DNA of 64,000 bases from Cytobacillus sp. IB215665 (GTDB taxonomy: Bacteria; Bacillota; Bacilli; Bacillales; SM2101), in contig NZ_JAXBME010000003.1 in the NCBI RefSeq assembly GCF_033963835.1, forward strand, positions 248,001 through 312,000, read 5' to 3'. Made by a program: the position numbers and the translations under genes. Positions 54,967 through 64,000 of the stretch are shown here, piece after piece (the stretch's first letter is position 1; the number at the start of each line of letters is the position of its first letter). Below the pieces are notes generated by a model. It saw only the letters and a program-made list of their open reading frames with translations. It did no database searches and had not been told where the DNA came from.

Positions 54967-55326
54967 TTAAATGATATGTTTACTAATTTTATCAGGTACC
55001 ATAACAACTTCTGTAGCTATGGGTGTTTGTTCCTCTTGAACAATACATTCTTCCCAATACTCCATATGCTTCTTAATTATTTCATTCTTATTGTTTATTT
55101 CATCTTCCGTAAGTTCTACATTCATTTCATTATCACCTTGTATTGCATACCAATAAAGAAATTCACCATCAGCATTTTTTTCACGAAACATTGTTTCAAC
55201 ATACAAGTTTTCATTTTTCAATATAATAAGTACCTTATCCATGTTTTGATTTAACATGTCCATCCATTCGTCCACACGTTTCGTTTTTCCTTCTTTAATA
55301 CGATATTTACTTAATCGAACTTTCAT
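54967..55326 (-). CDS. DUF6176 family protein
   Basis: A 119-residue protein with MKVRLSKYRIKEGKTKRVDEW and FREKNADGEFLYWYAIQGD, which resemble the DUF6176 group, short alpha/beta proteins possibly with a dimeric ferredoxin-like fold. No function is known. AGGTTAAG precedes ATG 55326. Confidence 0.72.
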   Translation of the reverse strand: MKVRLSKYRIKEGKTKRVDEWMDMLNQNMDKVLIILKNENLYVETMFREKNADGEFLYWYAIQGDNEMNVELTEDEINNKNEIIKKHMEYWEECIVQEEQTPIATEVVMVPDKISKHII

Positions 55327-55404
55327 TTAACTTAACCTCCTACATTAACTTCCATCTTAATTAATATATCATACCTTTTCAAATAAGTTTGTGTTTTACT
55401 ATTA

Positions 55405-55434
55405 AAAACCAGCTCCCTTAAAGGAAGCTGGTTT
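55405..55434 (-). terminator. Terminator of the 55452 gene
   Basis: The minus strand reads AAACCAGCTTCC-tttaa-GGGAGCTGGTTTTTAAT, stem with a T run. Confidence 0.85.
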
Positions 55435-55451
55435 ATGTACAATTAATAACC

Positions 55452-55997
55452 TTATTCCTCAATGAATACAAACTCAGTTGGACATCTTCGAATACCCTTA
55501 CTTATAAGCTTAATCGTCTTAGGAGTGTTCTCGATAAACTGAAGATGAAAACGATTAAATTTAGTAACAAGTTCTTTATCATTAGCTAAGTCTTCTCGTG
55601 TAATATGATAATCTTCTAAACTACTAGGGTATTGATGTTGTAGCAAGACGCTTTCGATCTCTTCAAGTAACTTGAACATATCGATATCCTGAAAGTAATT
55701 AACACTAGCTTTTATTGATGACCAAATTTTCGGTTGGGCATAAAAATATGAACTCCACCAATACAACTCTACTATAGATTTTCTTGCATGATCATAATAC
55801 ATATGAAATACGAATAAAGCTTGTTGTCCAGTAGTTAGCTGTTCATAAAATTGCTCTTTAAACACGGACATGCTTTGTAAAGTTTGCTCAGCCATACTAT
55901 TTTTATAGGCTATGATCAAAGGTTCAAAGCATTCTTTACAAAGCTCCTCATGAGCTAACGTGTCAAATTGTTTTCTTGTCATCTTAACTATCAACAT
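55452..55997 (-). CDS. Hypothetical protein
   Basis: A 181-residue soluble, mainly helical protein with many aromatic residues (MYYDHARKSIVELYWWSSYFY). It has two clustered cysteines near the N terminus (LCKEC) and one at RRCP near the C terminus. No family is recognised, and no signal peptide or membrane helix is seen. The good ribosome binding site GGAGGAG and a proper terminator support a real gene. Confidence 0.7.
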   Translation of the reverse strand: MLIVKMTRKQFDTLAHEELCKECFEPLIIAYKNSMAEQTLQSMSVFKEQFYEQLTTGQQALFVFHMYYDHARKSIVELYWWSSYFYAQPKIWSSIKASVNYFQDIDMFKLLEEIESVLLQHQYPSSLEDYHITREDLANDKELVTKFNRFHLQFIENTPKTIKLISKGIRRCPTEFVFIEE

Positions 55998-56224
55998 TTA
56001 TCACTCCTCCAACTTATTATACATTAATTGGAAGAAATAAACCTATTTATCAATGATAGTTTTTAGCATTTGCTTATCAAGCAATTAAATTTATTATTTT
56101 ATAAGCTCTTCATAAAAATGTACTATTTTACTCCAATGAATTTTTAATAAAATATTTTAGTCGAAGCTTACCCCTTGTCATTATACTGCCCTTAAGATGT
56201 GCAAGATGATAAATTTGTTACTCT

Positions 56225-56262
56225 AATTTTTTCATAAATGCAACAAATTTTACGAAATGAGC
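56225..56262 (-). repeat. MITE-like dispersed repeat, right-end fragment
   Basis: TTTTTTCATAAATGCAACAAATTTTACGAAATGAGCCC matches only the last 35 bases of the inverted family. Confidence 0.45.
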
Positions 56263-56296
56263 CCTTCAAATTCATTAACTAACTCTTAAACTGATC

Positions 56297-56830
56297 TTAA
56301 TTTTGCCTTTGACTTAGAACCTTAGCTACAAAACTATTTTTTTCGTCCGAATAGGCTGATACATTATTCGGATATTTAATAGCTAAGGTCTTTTTAAGTT
56401 CTTCATATTCTTTAGCCATTTGAGGATTATTATTTAAAAAATCTCTGAAAAACGTGTGTTGTTGCCACCACTCACCTTTATATTCAACGATATGAAGAAT
56501 ATGAGATTTAGTCATAGTATTAAGATTGGAAAATTTCGCGAACACTTCTTTACCTTCTATTTCAACTTTAGATAAATGATAATAACCTTCTTCTTTCAGA
56601 ACGTTTGTATCAAACTGTTGTATATCACTTAAAGATTCAACCCCAACTAATATGTCAAGTATGGGCTTTGGCAAAATACTTCGAATAGCTGTACTACCTA
56701 TATGTTGAATATCTCTGACATAGTCACCAATTAATAAATCCAAAGTCTCTTTCTCTTCTAAAAACAGGCTATTCCAATGTGAATATTTATTTTCTACTAA
56801 CTTAACTTCACCTTTGTTCACACCTAACAT
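56297..56830 (-). CDS. GrpB family protein (UPF0157), nucleotidyltransferase-like
   Basis: A 177-residue GrpB/UPF0157 protein. DIQHIGSTAIRSILPKPILDILVGV is the family hallmark (GSTA-x2-G-L-x-A-K-P-x-I-D-I-x-V), a nucleotidyltransferase-fold motif with two aspartates. ATG 56830 follows GGAGG by nine bases. Activity not established. Confidence 0.85.
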   Translation of the reverse strand: MLGVNKGEVKLVENKYSHWNSLFLEEKETLDLLIGDYVRDIQHIGSTAIRSILPKPILDILVGVESLSDIQQFDTNVLKEEGYYHLSKVEIEGKEVFAKFSNLNTMTKSHILHIVEYKGEWWQQHTFFRDFLNNNPQMAKEYEELKKTLAIKYPNNVSAYSDEKNSFVAKVLSQRQN

Positions 56831-57142
56831 TTCTTTCACCCTCCTGAAATCAACTAGGTTTACCCGAAATAATATCCACTATAATAATATTAATATAAAA
56901 GAGGTTAAAATAAGTAGTTATTGGCGGAGTTCGAAACAATAGGAAAACACGATGTAGAAGCTATCAATGAGTAGCACGATGATCTTATATTGATAGATAA
57001 AATAAATCCACCATCATATAGATACCCATTGCAATAGCGAATTGTCGTACGATCAACTTGAGAGAATCATCGATAAAGAATCTCTCAAAATTTTTCATTG
57101 TAAAATAATCTTTGTATCTTTTCTTCATTCAATTTACTAACT
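56831..57142. other. Intergenic stretch between GrpB and patatin genes
   Basis: No gene recognised. A hairpin (TTGAGAGAATC...TCTCTCAA at about 57057-57088) lies downstream of the patatin gene and could serve it as a weak terminator. Confidence 0.4.
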
Positions 57143-57955
57143 TTAGACAGTTAACCTTTTCTCACTAAATTCTTGAGGATACATGCCATTGTTCGTAAGT
57201 TGGTTGAACTCACTAATGGAAAAAGCATCACATGCCTGCTCTCTTCCTAATTCTACAAATTTACCTAACGATTTTTTCTGAAATCCACCTACACCTTGTA
57301 GATCAATTTCTATTATTACATCTGCATATTTTTCTACAAGCTGATTAGTATGATATTTACTTGCTACGCCTATGTATCTTGAAAGCTGATGTAATATATT
57401 TTTCGGCTGTTGATCTTTTGACCCTCGTAGGCAAACAGCAGTAATATGCTTAGCACCCATTTCTTTTACGATATCGACAGGATTATTATTTAATATATAT
57501 CCATCAACTAATAGCTGATTGCCATAATTAACAGGTGAAAATATGCCAGGAATGGCTACACTTGCATGAATAGCTTTAGCCACCTCACCTGAACGAATGA
57601 CAACTAGTTTGCCAGATAATAGATCTAAACTAACTATTGCAAGTGGGATCTCTAGATCAGTAAAATGCTTGCCGTCTGTGAGCTGTAGTAGCTTGTCATA
57701 AATTCTTTTCCCTTTAACAAATCCTTTTTTACCCAATCTTATATCTATTAATTTCCTTAATGAAAGTTCGTCTAATTCCTTTTCCATTGCTTCTGGTTTC
57801 ATACCAGAAGCGTATAACCCGGCAATGACAGCCCCTGCGCTCGTTCCAGCGATATGTGTAATTTCCATATGTTGTTTATTTAATTCGTTAAGTACGCCAA
57901 TATGAGCAGCACCTCTTATGGAGCCACCACTCAACGATAAGCCTGTTCTGATCAT
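57143..57955 (-). CDS. Patatin-like phospholipase
   Basis: A 270-residue patatin-domain esterase. The oxyanion motif is GLSLSGGSIRGAAHIGVL, the nucleophile elbow is GTSAGAV (Ser at about residue 40), and the dyad Asp lies in VDGYILNNNP. It hydrolyses lipid acyl esters, probably at the membrane. AGGAGG precedes ATG 57955. Likely operon partner of the DedA gene upstream. Confidence 0.9.
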   Translation of the reverse strand: MIRTGLSLSGGSIRGAAHIGVLNELNKQHMEITHIAGTSAGAVIAGLYASGMKPEAMEKELDELSLRKLIDIRLGKKGFVKGKRIYDKLLQLTDGKHFTDLEIPLAIVSLDLLSGKLVVIRSGEVAKAIHASVAIPGIFSPVNYGNQLLVDGYILNNNPVDIVKEMGAKHITAVCLRGSKDQQPKNILHQLSRYIGVASKYHTNQLVEKYADVIIEIDLQGVGGFQKKSLGKFVELGREQACDAFSISEFNQLTNNGMYPQEFSEKRLTV

Positions 57956-58040
57956 TCTAATTACCTCCTAGCCCAATATTTTGATTAGAGGTTGGTAACA
58001 GCTTTCAGAATAACACATGATGATGTCGTTATACTGTATT

Positions 58041-58667
58041 TCACTTGTTCAAAGCTACACTATCTTGTTGTTTGCTGTTCTCGATTTCCTCCTTCATATA
58101 AGTTCCAGCATAATTTTTTACCTTTATCCACAATAAAATAAGATAACTAATGAGAATTAATGCGCCTAAGAGATAAATATATACATCATATTCCTGAAAC
58201 AAATGCTTTACTTTCGTTACATTTCCAAGTTTGCCAATCATGAGAACTGCAACTGACCATGGCAGGATTCCAAAAAAAGTGTGAACAAGATAAATACGTA
58301 ACTTTACCTTACTTATACCAGCTACATAAGAAATATAATTTCCTATACCGAATGGTCTTGATAAAGAGATACTCCAAACTCCATACTTTCTAAACCAACA
58401 TCTAGCTTTCTCCATACTTATCCAAAATCTCTTTGGGAATAAGAAGGTCATTTTTGCACCGAGTACATAGGGAATGAGGCTCGCTATCGTATACATACTT
58501 GCCATACCAAGCGAGATGAGTACAATCTCCATATGACTAGGATTTAGCAACAGACCGTACGATAAAACGACCACAATTCCCGGGAATGGTATAGATGAGC
58601 CTTCTAAAAACATGGATATAAATAAACCAATCGTACCTAGATTTTGTATAAGTTCTAGTATGTTCAT
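58041..58667 (-). CDS. DedA family membrane protein
   Basis: A 208-residue membrane protein. EGSSIPFPGIVVVL and the block KYGVWSISLSRPFGIGNYISYVAGISK match the DedA/VTT superfamily, thought to flip phospholipids or carrier lipids. Five or six hydrophobic segments are seen. The neighbouring glycosyltransferase and patatin suggest a lipid-related group. Confidence 0.88.
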   Translation of the reverse strand: MNILELIQNLGTIGLFISMFLEGSSIPFPGIVVVLSYGLLLNPSHMEIVLISLGMASMYTIASLIPYVLGAKMTFLFPKRFWISMEKARCWFRKYGVWSISLSRPFGIGNYISYVAGISKVKLRIYLVHTFFGILPWSVAVLMIGKLGNVTKVKHLFQEYDVYIYLLGALILISYLILLWIKVKNYAGTYMKEEIENSKQQDSVALNK

Positions 58668-58764
58668 CTATCTTTCACCTTTTTTCCTATATAAGATGCT
58701 GGTTTTGAGACTTCAACAATCACAAATTATCCTATTAATCTGTTAAATTCACCTTTGACATAGA

Positions 58765-59892
58765 CTACCCAACCTTATCTACCTTTTTGTTGTTAATAGA
58801 TTTTATGACTGTTAATAATTTCTCAGAAGCAAACTGGCACGTCTGCACATAACCCTCAATTCTTTGTTGGTGCTCATTCCATTCCTGCTTATTCGTTAGT
58901 TTCTCAATGATCTGTGATGAGATAGACATATTCAAATCAAGTTTATACACTAAGCTTTCACTTTGAAGATAAGATAAATTAATTTCTTCCTGGCCTGGTA
59001 AACCAGCTATTGCAAAGATTGGTAACTTTTTATGCAAAGCCTCACTAACAGTTACACCGCCAGGCTTCGTCACAATAGCATCAACATTTTCATACAAATC
59101 ATTCATTTCATCTCGCGAAGAAAGATACTGCAACGGTGTAATGTATGGTTTTTTCCAGTTTGTTAACTCTTCATACATCTTCACGTTATTTCCACATAAT
59201 ACGGAAAAATGAAAATGCTTTGCTGAATGATCTATTTCCCTTAGAAGGTCTACCATATTTCCTAAGCCACAACTCCCACCAGCTAACAAAATATGATGGA
59301 TTTTTTTTTGTTCGAACTGTCGATTCACCCGATTAAACTTGTCATTAATAGGAATACCTGTCACAACTATCTTTTCTGCAGTTACCCCGCTATCCTCTAT
59401 TAAGGAAGTACGTATATGCTCACTCGGTACGAAATGATAATCAACACCATCTCTTCCCCAGACATTGTTAATAAAAAAATCTGTATAAACATTAATTAAC
59501 GGAACATCAATCATTCTCTTTTGCTTTAAGCGGCTAACTAAAAACGATGGAAAGCCATGTGTTGCTACGATAACATCAGGTTGTTCACGTTGAATAAGTT
59601 GCTCCATGTTTTTTAAAAACAACCTTTCATACCATTGTAATGAGTAGGTTGTTGATTTTGAATAACCGAAATTATTATATGCCCACTTATACGTTTTAGG
59701 TGATACTTTTATCCATTTGAGATAAAATGCTGTAATTAATTTTTCTAAAGCTGGATGAGAGTAACTAAGTAGGTCAACCTTATTCGTTGTTATCCCATTG
59801 GTAGTCCTGTTAATTGAATGTATTAAAGACTCTGCTACTTGATGATGACCAGAAGGCATACTTAACAATGGCAAAAATAATATCTTTTTCAT
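58765..59892 (-). CDS. MGDG synthase/UgtP-like glycolipid glycosyltransferase
   Basis: A 375-residue GT-B glycosyltransferase (family 28). MKKILFLPLLSMPSGHHQVA is the acceptor-side opening, VIVATHGFPSFLVSRL and PLINVYTDF follow, and the C-terminal donor domain has LLAGGSCGLGNM and VTKPGGVTVSEAL. It resembles MGDG synthases and B. subtilis UgtP, which add sugars to diacylglycerol at the membrane, though the true acceptor is unknown. GGGAGAG precedes ATG 59892. Confidence 0.88.
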   Translation of the reverse strand: MKKILFLPLLSMPSGHHQVAESLIHSINRTTNGITTNKVDLLSYSHPALEKLITAFYLKWIKVSPKTYKWAYNNFGYSKSTTYSLQWYERLFLKNMEQLIQREQPDVIVATHGFPSFLVSRLKQKRMIDVPLINVYTDFFINNVWGRDGVDYHFVPSEHIRTSLIEDSGVTAEKIVVTGIPINDKFNRVNRQFEQKKIHHILLAGGSCGLGNMVDLLREIDHSAKHFHFSVLCGNNVKMYEELTNWKKPYITPLQYLSSRDEMNDLYENVDAIVTKPGGVTVSEALHKKLPIFAIAGLPGQEEINLSYLQSESLVYKLDLNMSISSQIIEKLTNKQEWNEHQQRIEGYVQTCQFASEKLLTVIKSINNKKVDKVG

Positions 59893-60009
59893 TCCTGCTC
59901 TCTCCCTTTCATATGATAAAGATTCCAGTTAAGGCTCTCTTCTTAAATATTGTTACAATTCTCACTAAAATCACAACAGAAGAAATTACAATGGAAAAGT
60001 AGTAGAGGG

Positions 60010-60062
60010 CGTGTATCATTTCTTAATTTGGATTCAGAGCAATCGATGCAAAAACAGCTAAA
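60010..60062 (+). repeat. MITE-like dispersed repeat, right-end fragment
   Basis: GTGTATCATTTCTTAATTTGGATTC and the end AATCGATGCAAAAACAGC. The rest of the element is missing. Confidence 0.4.
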
Positions 60063-60071
60063 ATAAAAAAG

Positions 60072-60125
60072 AGGACACTTCTCTCATATGATAAATGTGC
60101 CTATCATTCTACGAAGAAGTGTCCT
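60072..60125 (-). terminator. Terminator of the two-component operon
   Basis: AGGACACTTCT and AGAAGTGTCCT, an 11-bp stem with a long loop. The minus strand continues CTCTTTTTTATTTT. Confidence 0.75.
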
Positions 60126-60178
60126 TATTATTATAAATGATCCCCTGACATAAATGTAAATTTATTCTAATCTCAACT

Positions 60179-62401
60179 CTAATATGTTGGTATTTTAACA
60201 ATTACTTTAAATAGATCGCCATCTAGATCTATTTGTAATGTACCATCATGTAAATCAACGATCGATTGAGCAATCGCAAGCCCTAAGCCAGATCCCTCTG
60301 TAGCTCGTGATGTATCTGCTCGTTTAAATCTTTCAAGTAGTTCGTTAATATTCTCACCAAGCTCATATTTAGTAATGTTCTTAACAACAAATTCTGCTTG
60401 GTTATTTTCATGCTTTAGACTAACATATACTCTTGTACCTGTAAGTGAATACTTCAGTGCATTAACGATTAAATTGTCTAACACACGCCACCACCTTTGT
60501 CCGTCTACGTAGCTCATAACTGAAGTGTCTGGAATTGTTACCCGAAAATCAAGACCGGATTTTTCAATATCCTCTTGGTGTTCACCAATTACTTGGTGTA
60601 TTAATTGTGTTAAATCTACCTGTTGTTTATGAAGCTCTAAATTCCCGCTCGCCATTTTAGATACTTCAAACAAGTCTTCAATGAGTATTTTTAATCGATT
60701 GGATTTTCGTTCTAATATATTTACATACTCATTTCTCTCTTCCTCAGTCAACTGCTGATTTTTTAACAAATCGGTATATGTGATAATTGAGGTCAGAGGT
60801 GTTCTTAAATCATGACTTACATTTGTTATAAGCTCGGTTTTTAATCGTTCACTTTTTGCTTGTTCTGTTATTGACGTCTTAAATCCAGCTCTTAGTTTAT
60901 TAAGATGTTTTGCGTGCTTAGCTATAACAGACTTTCCTTTTTCAGGAACTGGTTCAAGTAATGTGCCACTTGCCATTTGTTCGGTTGCTCTAAATACACG
61001 ATTTAAATAACGAATCCTTTTCATCAGAAACAAAATTGACGGTATACCGATGAAGAAGACACAAATAAGATAAAACATGATTAAACCATCATCGTAAGAA
61101 TTAGCAAAAGCAATTGCAGTTCCAATCCCCCAAAAAAAGATAACGATTAATATCGCCAACATTTGCTTCCCGATAGCGGTTTTTAAAAAAGCATCCCTTA
61201 CTAACTTTATATTTTTAACAACAATACCGTTTTTAAGTGTTTCGATAAAGCCCAATCCTTGCTTTAGCTCATCATACGTCCATACAACTTGGTATATGCC
61301 AAACCATATTGCAAATAAATGAATGAAATGATTAAATAATAGCCCTTCAACACTCTGATAATTGTAATAAGAAAATAATGAATAATAATCTTGCTTAAGC
61401 ATGAAAGTAAATATCATGACAATCCAGCCATTGATCAAAATTAATACAAGCCTTATGTCTAATGGCCAATTTTCATATTGTCGTCTTACAGAACTATCTA
61501 CGTACCAAGATTTACGAAATTTAAATATTAATAATATAATTAATAAAGCAACAACAGCTATTGCCAGCATGATTAATGACAGATTTTTTTGATAAATGAA
61601 ATATTGTGCCCTTTCTACTTGATTCATGTTTGCAACGGGTATAGTTATTTTTCCTTCAAATGTTGATGGAGAAGCTTTTAATAATGTGGTTATTTTATTA
61701 TTGACATCGATTCCAGTTTCTTCGTTGTACTCTCCACCGATATAATATGATGCACTATCTAAATATTGTGATGCCTTTAAATATCCATTCTTTTTACTGA
61801 ACTCCATAGTAAACGCAGCTTTTTCTGATACATCTCCAGATGAGAAGGTTTCGCCTGTCTCAATATTTTTCAACTCATATGAGAAATATGTGAAATCGGA
61901 CACGAAGTCTTGTTTTTTCGCGTTTAGTTCCGCTATATACGAATCAATATTTGTGTTAATAACTGCTTTTATCTTTTTTTCGACATATGCATCATCTTCA
62001 AAGTTTTTTTGTATGTCAGCTATTTTTGCGTCTCGTTCTTTCGTAAGGGCATCTTTCACAGAAGTGTTACCTGAAGCCTCCGCTTCTGAAATACGTGATT
62101 GGTATTGCGCCTGTATATTTTGAATTTGCGTAGTTAAGTCCCCGTAGTAAAATCTATACTGATCTATTTCTTGTTGAGAAACAGAAACTGTATCCTTCAA
62201 CTTCTCCTTATCAGGATTATTTAACACAATTGAACTTAATTCCCTTATATAGTTATGGTATTCTGATTGAAATTCATCGGTTTGAAAATAATCTTGATTA
62301 CCGATAAATCGATGTGCATTTTCAAGAGTTGAAGTTACGGCAATCAGAATTATGCTAACTAATAAGCTCCAACCAATTGTTTTATAAAAATTCTTCTTCA
62401 T
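60179..62401 (-). CDS. Sensor histidine kinase with large extracytoplasmic domain
   Basis: A 740-residue membrane kinase. One helix (about 12-26) is followed by an extracytoplasmic region of roughly 255 residues with a coiled coil (QNIQAQYQSRISEAEASG...), then about six membrane helices (280-460). A HAMP-like linker leads to HisKA with NVSHDLRTPLTS (His at about residue 545) and an HATPase with DNLIVNALKYS, then GSGLGLAIAQ. The combination of an extracellular sensor and a multi-helix membrane domain is unusual for VanS-like kinases. It follows its response regulator; ATG 62401 has GAAGGGGG. Confidence 0.9.
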   Translation of the reverse strand: MKKNFYKTIGWSLLVSIILIAVTSTLENAHRFIGNQDYFQTDEFQSEYHNYIRELSSIVLNNPDKEKLKDTVSVSQQEIDQYRFYYGDLTTQIQNIQAQYQSRISEAEASGNTSVKDALTKERDAKIADIQKNFEDDAYVEKKIKAVINTNIDSYIAELNAKKQDFVSDFTYFSYELKNIETGETFSSGDVSEKAAFTMEFSKKNGYLKASQYLDSASYYIGGEYNEETGIDVNNKITTLLKASPSTFEGKITIPVANMNQVERAQYFIYQKNLSLIMLAIAVVALLIILLIFKFRKSWYVDSSVRRQYENWPLDIRLVLILINGWIVMIFTFMLKQDYYSLFSYYNYQSVEGLLFNHFIHLFAIWFGIYQVVWTYDELKQGLGFIETLKNGIVVKNIKLVRDAFLKTAIGKQMLAILIVIFFWGIGTAIAFANSYDDGLIMFYLICVFFIGIPSILFLMKRIRYLNRVFRATEQMASGTLLEPVPEKGKSVIAKHAKHLNKLRAGFKTSITEQAKSERLKTELITNVSHDLRTPLTSIITYTDLLKNQQLTEEERNEYVNILERKSNRLKILIEDLFEVSKMASGNLELHKQQVDLTQLIHQVIGEHQEDIEKSGLDFRVTIPDTSVMSYVDGQRWWRVLDNLIVNALKYSLTGTRVYVSLKHENNQAEFVVKNITKYELGENINELLERFKRADTSRATEGSGLGLAIAQSIVDLHDGTLQIDLDGDLFKVIVKIPTY

Positions 62402-62491
62402 TTTACAGACCCCCTTCTTTCACTGTCTAAGCTATAAAAAATCCATTAAAACGTTGTTTATCTATATGTTTGCAAACTTTCTTGAAGAAGG

Positions 62492-63184
62492 TTACTTCTC
62501 AATCTTATAACCAATTCCCCAAACAACCTTAACATAACGAGGATTTTTTGGATTTTCTTCTATTTTTTCACGTATTTTTCGAATATGCACTGCTACGATA
62601 TTCTCAGCGTTATATGCAGGCTCGTTCCATACTCGTTCATAAATTTCATTAATGGAAAACACACGCCCTGCATTCAGTAATAATAGCTCAGTGATCTTAT
62701 ACTCAATCGGTGTAAGCTTAATTGATTTGCCGTCTAGCTTCACTTCTTTTGCTTCCTGATCAAGCACTAAGCCATTTACTTCAGTAATTGTTTGTTGTTC
62801 ATGATATGTGCCTAGCTGTACATACCTGCGCATTTGTGATTTTACACGCGCAATGAGCTCCATAGGATGAAATGGCTTTGTAATATAGTCGTCAGCTCCT
62901 ACTGAGAGTCCATGAATTTTATCTGTATCCTCAGCTTTTGCACTGAGCATAATGATAGGAATGTTGTACTTGTCTCGTATTTTAAATGTTGCCGCAATTC
63001 CATCCATCTGTGGCATCATGATGTCCATTATAATTAAATGCACTTCATTATTTTCAAGCTGTTGGAGTGTTTCAATTCCATTTGCTGCTTTTATGACCTT
63101 ATATCCCTCATTACTAAGATAAATCTCAATGCCATCTCTTATCTCTTTGTCGTCATCGGTAACTAGAATTGTATATTCGTTCAT
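62492..63184 (-). CDS. OmpR/PhoB-type response regulator
   Basis: A 230-residue response regulator. The receiver domain has acidic residues DDD, the phosphoacceptor Asp in IIMDIMMPQMDG and the lysine in ITKPFHP. The winged-helix DNA-binding domain (about 130-228) has LTPIEYKITELLLLNAGRVF and VAVHIRKIREKIE. It most resembles VanR/YcbL-type regulators. Two ATGs (63187 and 63184) are possible; the second is better spaced from GAGGTG. First gene of the two-component operon. Confidence 0.92.
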   Translation of the reverse strand: MNEYTILVTDDDKEIRDGIEIYLSNEGYKVIKAANGIETLQQLENNEVHLIIMDIMMPQMDGIAATFKIRDKYNIPIIMLSAKAEDTDKIHGLSVGADDYITKPFHPMELIARVKSQMRRYVQLGTYHEQQTITEVNGLVLDQEAKEVKLDGKSIKLTPIEYKITELLLLNAGRVFSINEIYERVWNEPAYNAENIVAVHIRKIREKIEENPKNPRYVKVVWGIGYKIEK

Positions 63185-63367
63185 CATTACACCTCATCTC
63201 CTACTCATTTGCTCATTATTATACTTGTCATTTCTTAACATTTGGATTAGAAAAATATGAAGAATTTCTTAAGGAAAATATACAATCACCTTAAGCTATG
63301 TTCTATAACTTCCATAGGAATACACCATATAATACAACTCTCTTCGTTTTGGTCATTCTGCAATGTT
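63185..63367. other. Leader of the two-component operon
   Basis: AT-rich, with no promoter assigned. Together with the repeat pieces at 63368-63430 and 63703-63828 it fills the 800-base gap to the next gene. 63431-63702 shows nothing further. Confidence 0.4.
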
Positions 63368-63430
63368 GGCTGTTATCGCAGTCATTGATGTTTTATCGTA
63401 AAAAATGCTAAATATGAAAACAACTAAAGC
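63368..63430 (-). repeat. MITE-like dispersed repeat, end fragment
   Basis: GGCTGTTATCGCAGTCATTGATG resembles the family end GGCTGTTTTCGCATTGATTG. Confidence 0.4.
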
Positions 63431-63702
63431 TCGGGACATATTTTTTCTTTAAAGACTGTAATAAATCATTTAACCTTACACATTAGTAACTCAATTTGAA
63501 AAAGAAGTAACAAAGAAATTTATAACTGTGGACTGTGTTTGTAATATGAGAAAAATATAATGTTATAAAATGGTATTTCATATTAATTATATCAATATAT
63601 TATTTGTATTGTTATATGTTTTATTACCTTTTTTAGCTTAGTTCCGCAATAAGTAACCAAAAATATTGACAAATCATGGCAAGTTAATAACATATAAGTA
63701 AA

Positions 63703-63828
63703 AGCTGTTTACGTGTTTTTTGTACTAACGTAAACAACTAGTGTTCTTTGCATTTCATATGAAAAACAATGACATATAAATAAAAATACTATTTTTAGGG
63801 AAGGATGACAAAAAGTTTACGAAAAAGC
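63703..63828 (-). repeat. MITE-like dispersed repeat, diverged copy
   Basis: AGCTGTTTACGTG ... CTAGTGTTCTTTGCAT ... AAAAAGTTTACGAAAAAGC. Both ends and the inverted core are recognisable. Confidence 0.5.
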
Positions 63829-63990
63829 GTAAGCAAATAGGTCAGTCGCAACGGTAGTTTTTATGTAGATATTAACTGGATGAGTACCTCAGGCTAAAGT
63901 AGTAGATCATGTTCATCCTATTCATTGATGTACGATAAGCTTCCTTTAAGTATGCTATACATAAGAGATAGTAACTAGGGGGAATGAAAG

Positions 63991-64000
63991 ATGAAACAAT
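63991..64000 (+). CDS. Start of an unidentified gene, cut by the window edge
   Basis: ATG 63991 lies eight bases after AGGGGG, a strong ribosome binding site, and encodes MKQ before the window ends. The product cannot be named. Confidence 0.5.

Overview
The window looks like low-GC Firmicute chromosome of the Bacillaceae. The evidence is AT-rich sequence, strong AGGAGG-type ribosome binding sites, frequent TTG and GTG starts, and a gene order that largely follows the Bacillus subtilis yhg/yha region: yhgE, yhgD, hemY-hemH-hemE, pbpF, hmoB, ecsCBA, hit, serC, scoC, yhaI, prsA, yhaL, yhaM, yhaN, yhaO, yhaP, yhaQ, yhzD, yhaR, hemZ, yhaX. No rRNA, tRNA, CRISPR array or intact transposase was seen.

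Layout. 1-5.8 kb holds a truncated YhgE, its TetR repressor and the late heme biosynthesis operon hemE-hemH-hemY. 6-12.4 kb holds penicillin-binding protein PbpF, heme monooxygenase HmoB and the Ecs ABC transporter. 12.5-13.6 kb is a gene-free stretch of repeats. 13.6-21.7 kb holds hit, a GGCT-like protein, serC, scoC, yhaI, prsA and yhaL. 21.9-28.4 kb is a nucleic-acid processing block (YhaM exoribonuclease and the SbcCD-like YhaN/YhaO pair) with an MFS pump gene between yhaM and yhaN. 29-38.5 kb holds a DUF2935 protein, the YhaPQ exporter, YhzD, enoyl-CoA hydratase, two acyl-CoA ligases and HemZ.

The right-hand part (38.9-63 kb) is mostly accessory. At 39.2-45.1 kb a TetR gene is divergent from an operon with a two-gene PEP-synthase/rifampicin-phosphotransferase-like enzyme, a drug efflux MFS, a quinone reductase and an azoreductase killed by one in-frame TGA. 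Next come a large secreted protein that fuses carbohydrate-binding modules to a CAP domain, and a decay zone with a LysE fragment and an IS3-type transposase remnant. These are followed by YhaX, methyltransferases, an MFS protein, a LysR regulator, small proteins, a patatin, DedA, a glycolipid-type glycosyltransferase and a two-component system.

The most pervasive unexplained structure is a non-coding repeat family of about 120-160 bp, ending GGCTCTTTTCG...CGAAAACAGCC. At least 17 copies or fragments lie between genes. Two copies have perfect 8-9 bp flanking duplications and three have 7/8 matches, so it is a MITE-like transposable element. A second, unrelated family is a 125-bp palindromic repeat present in tandem at 12.5-12.8 kb.
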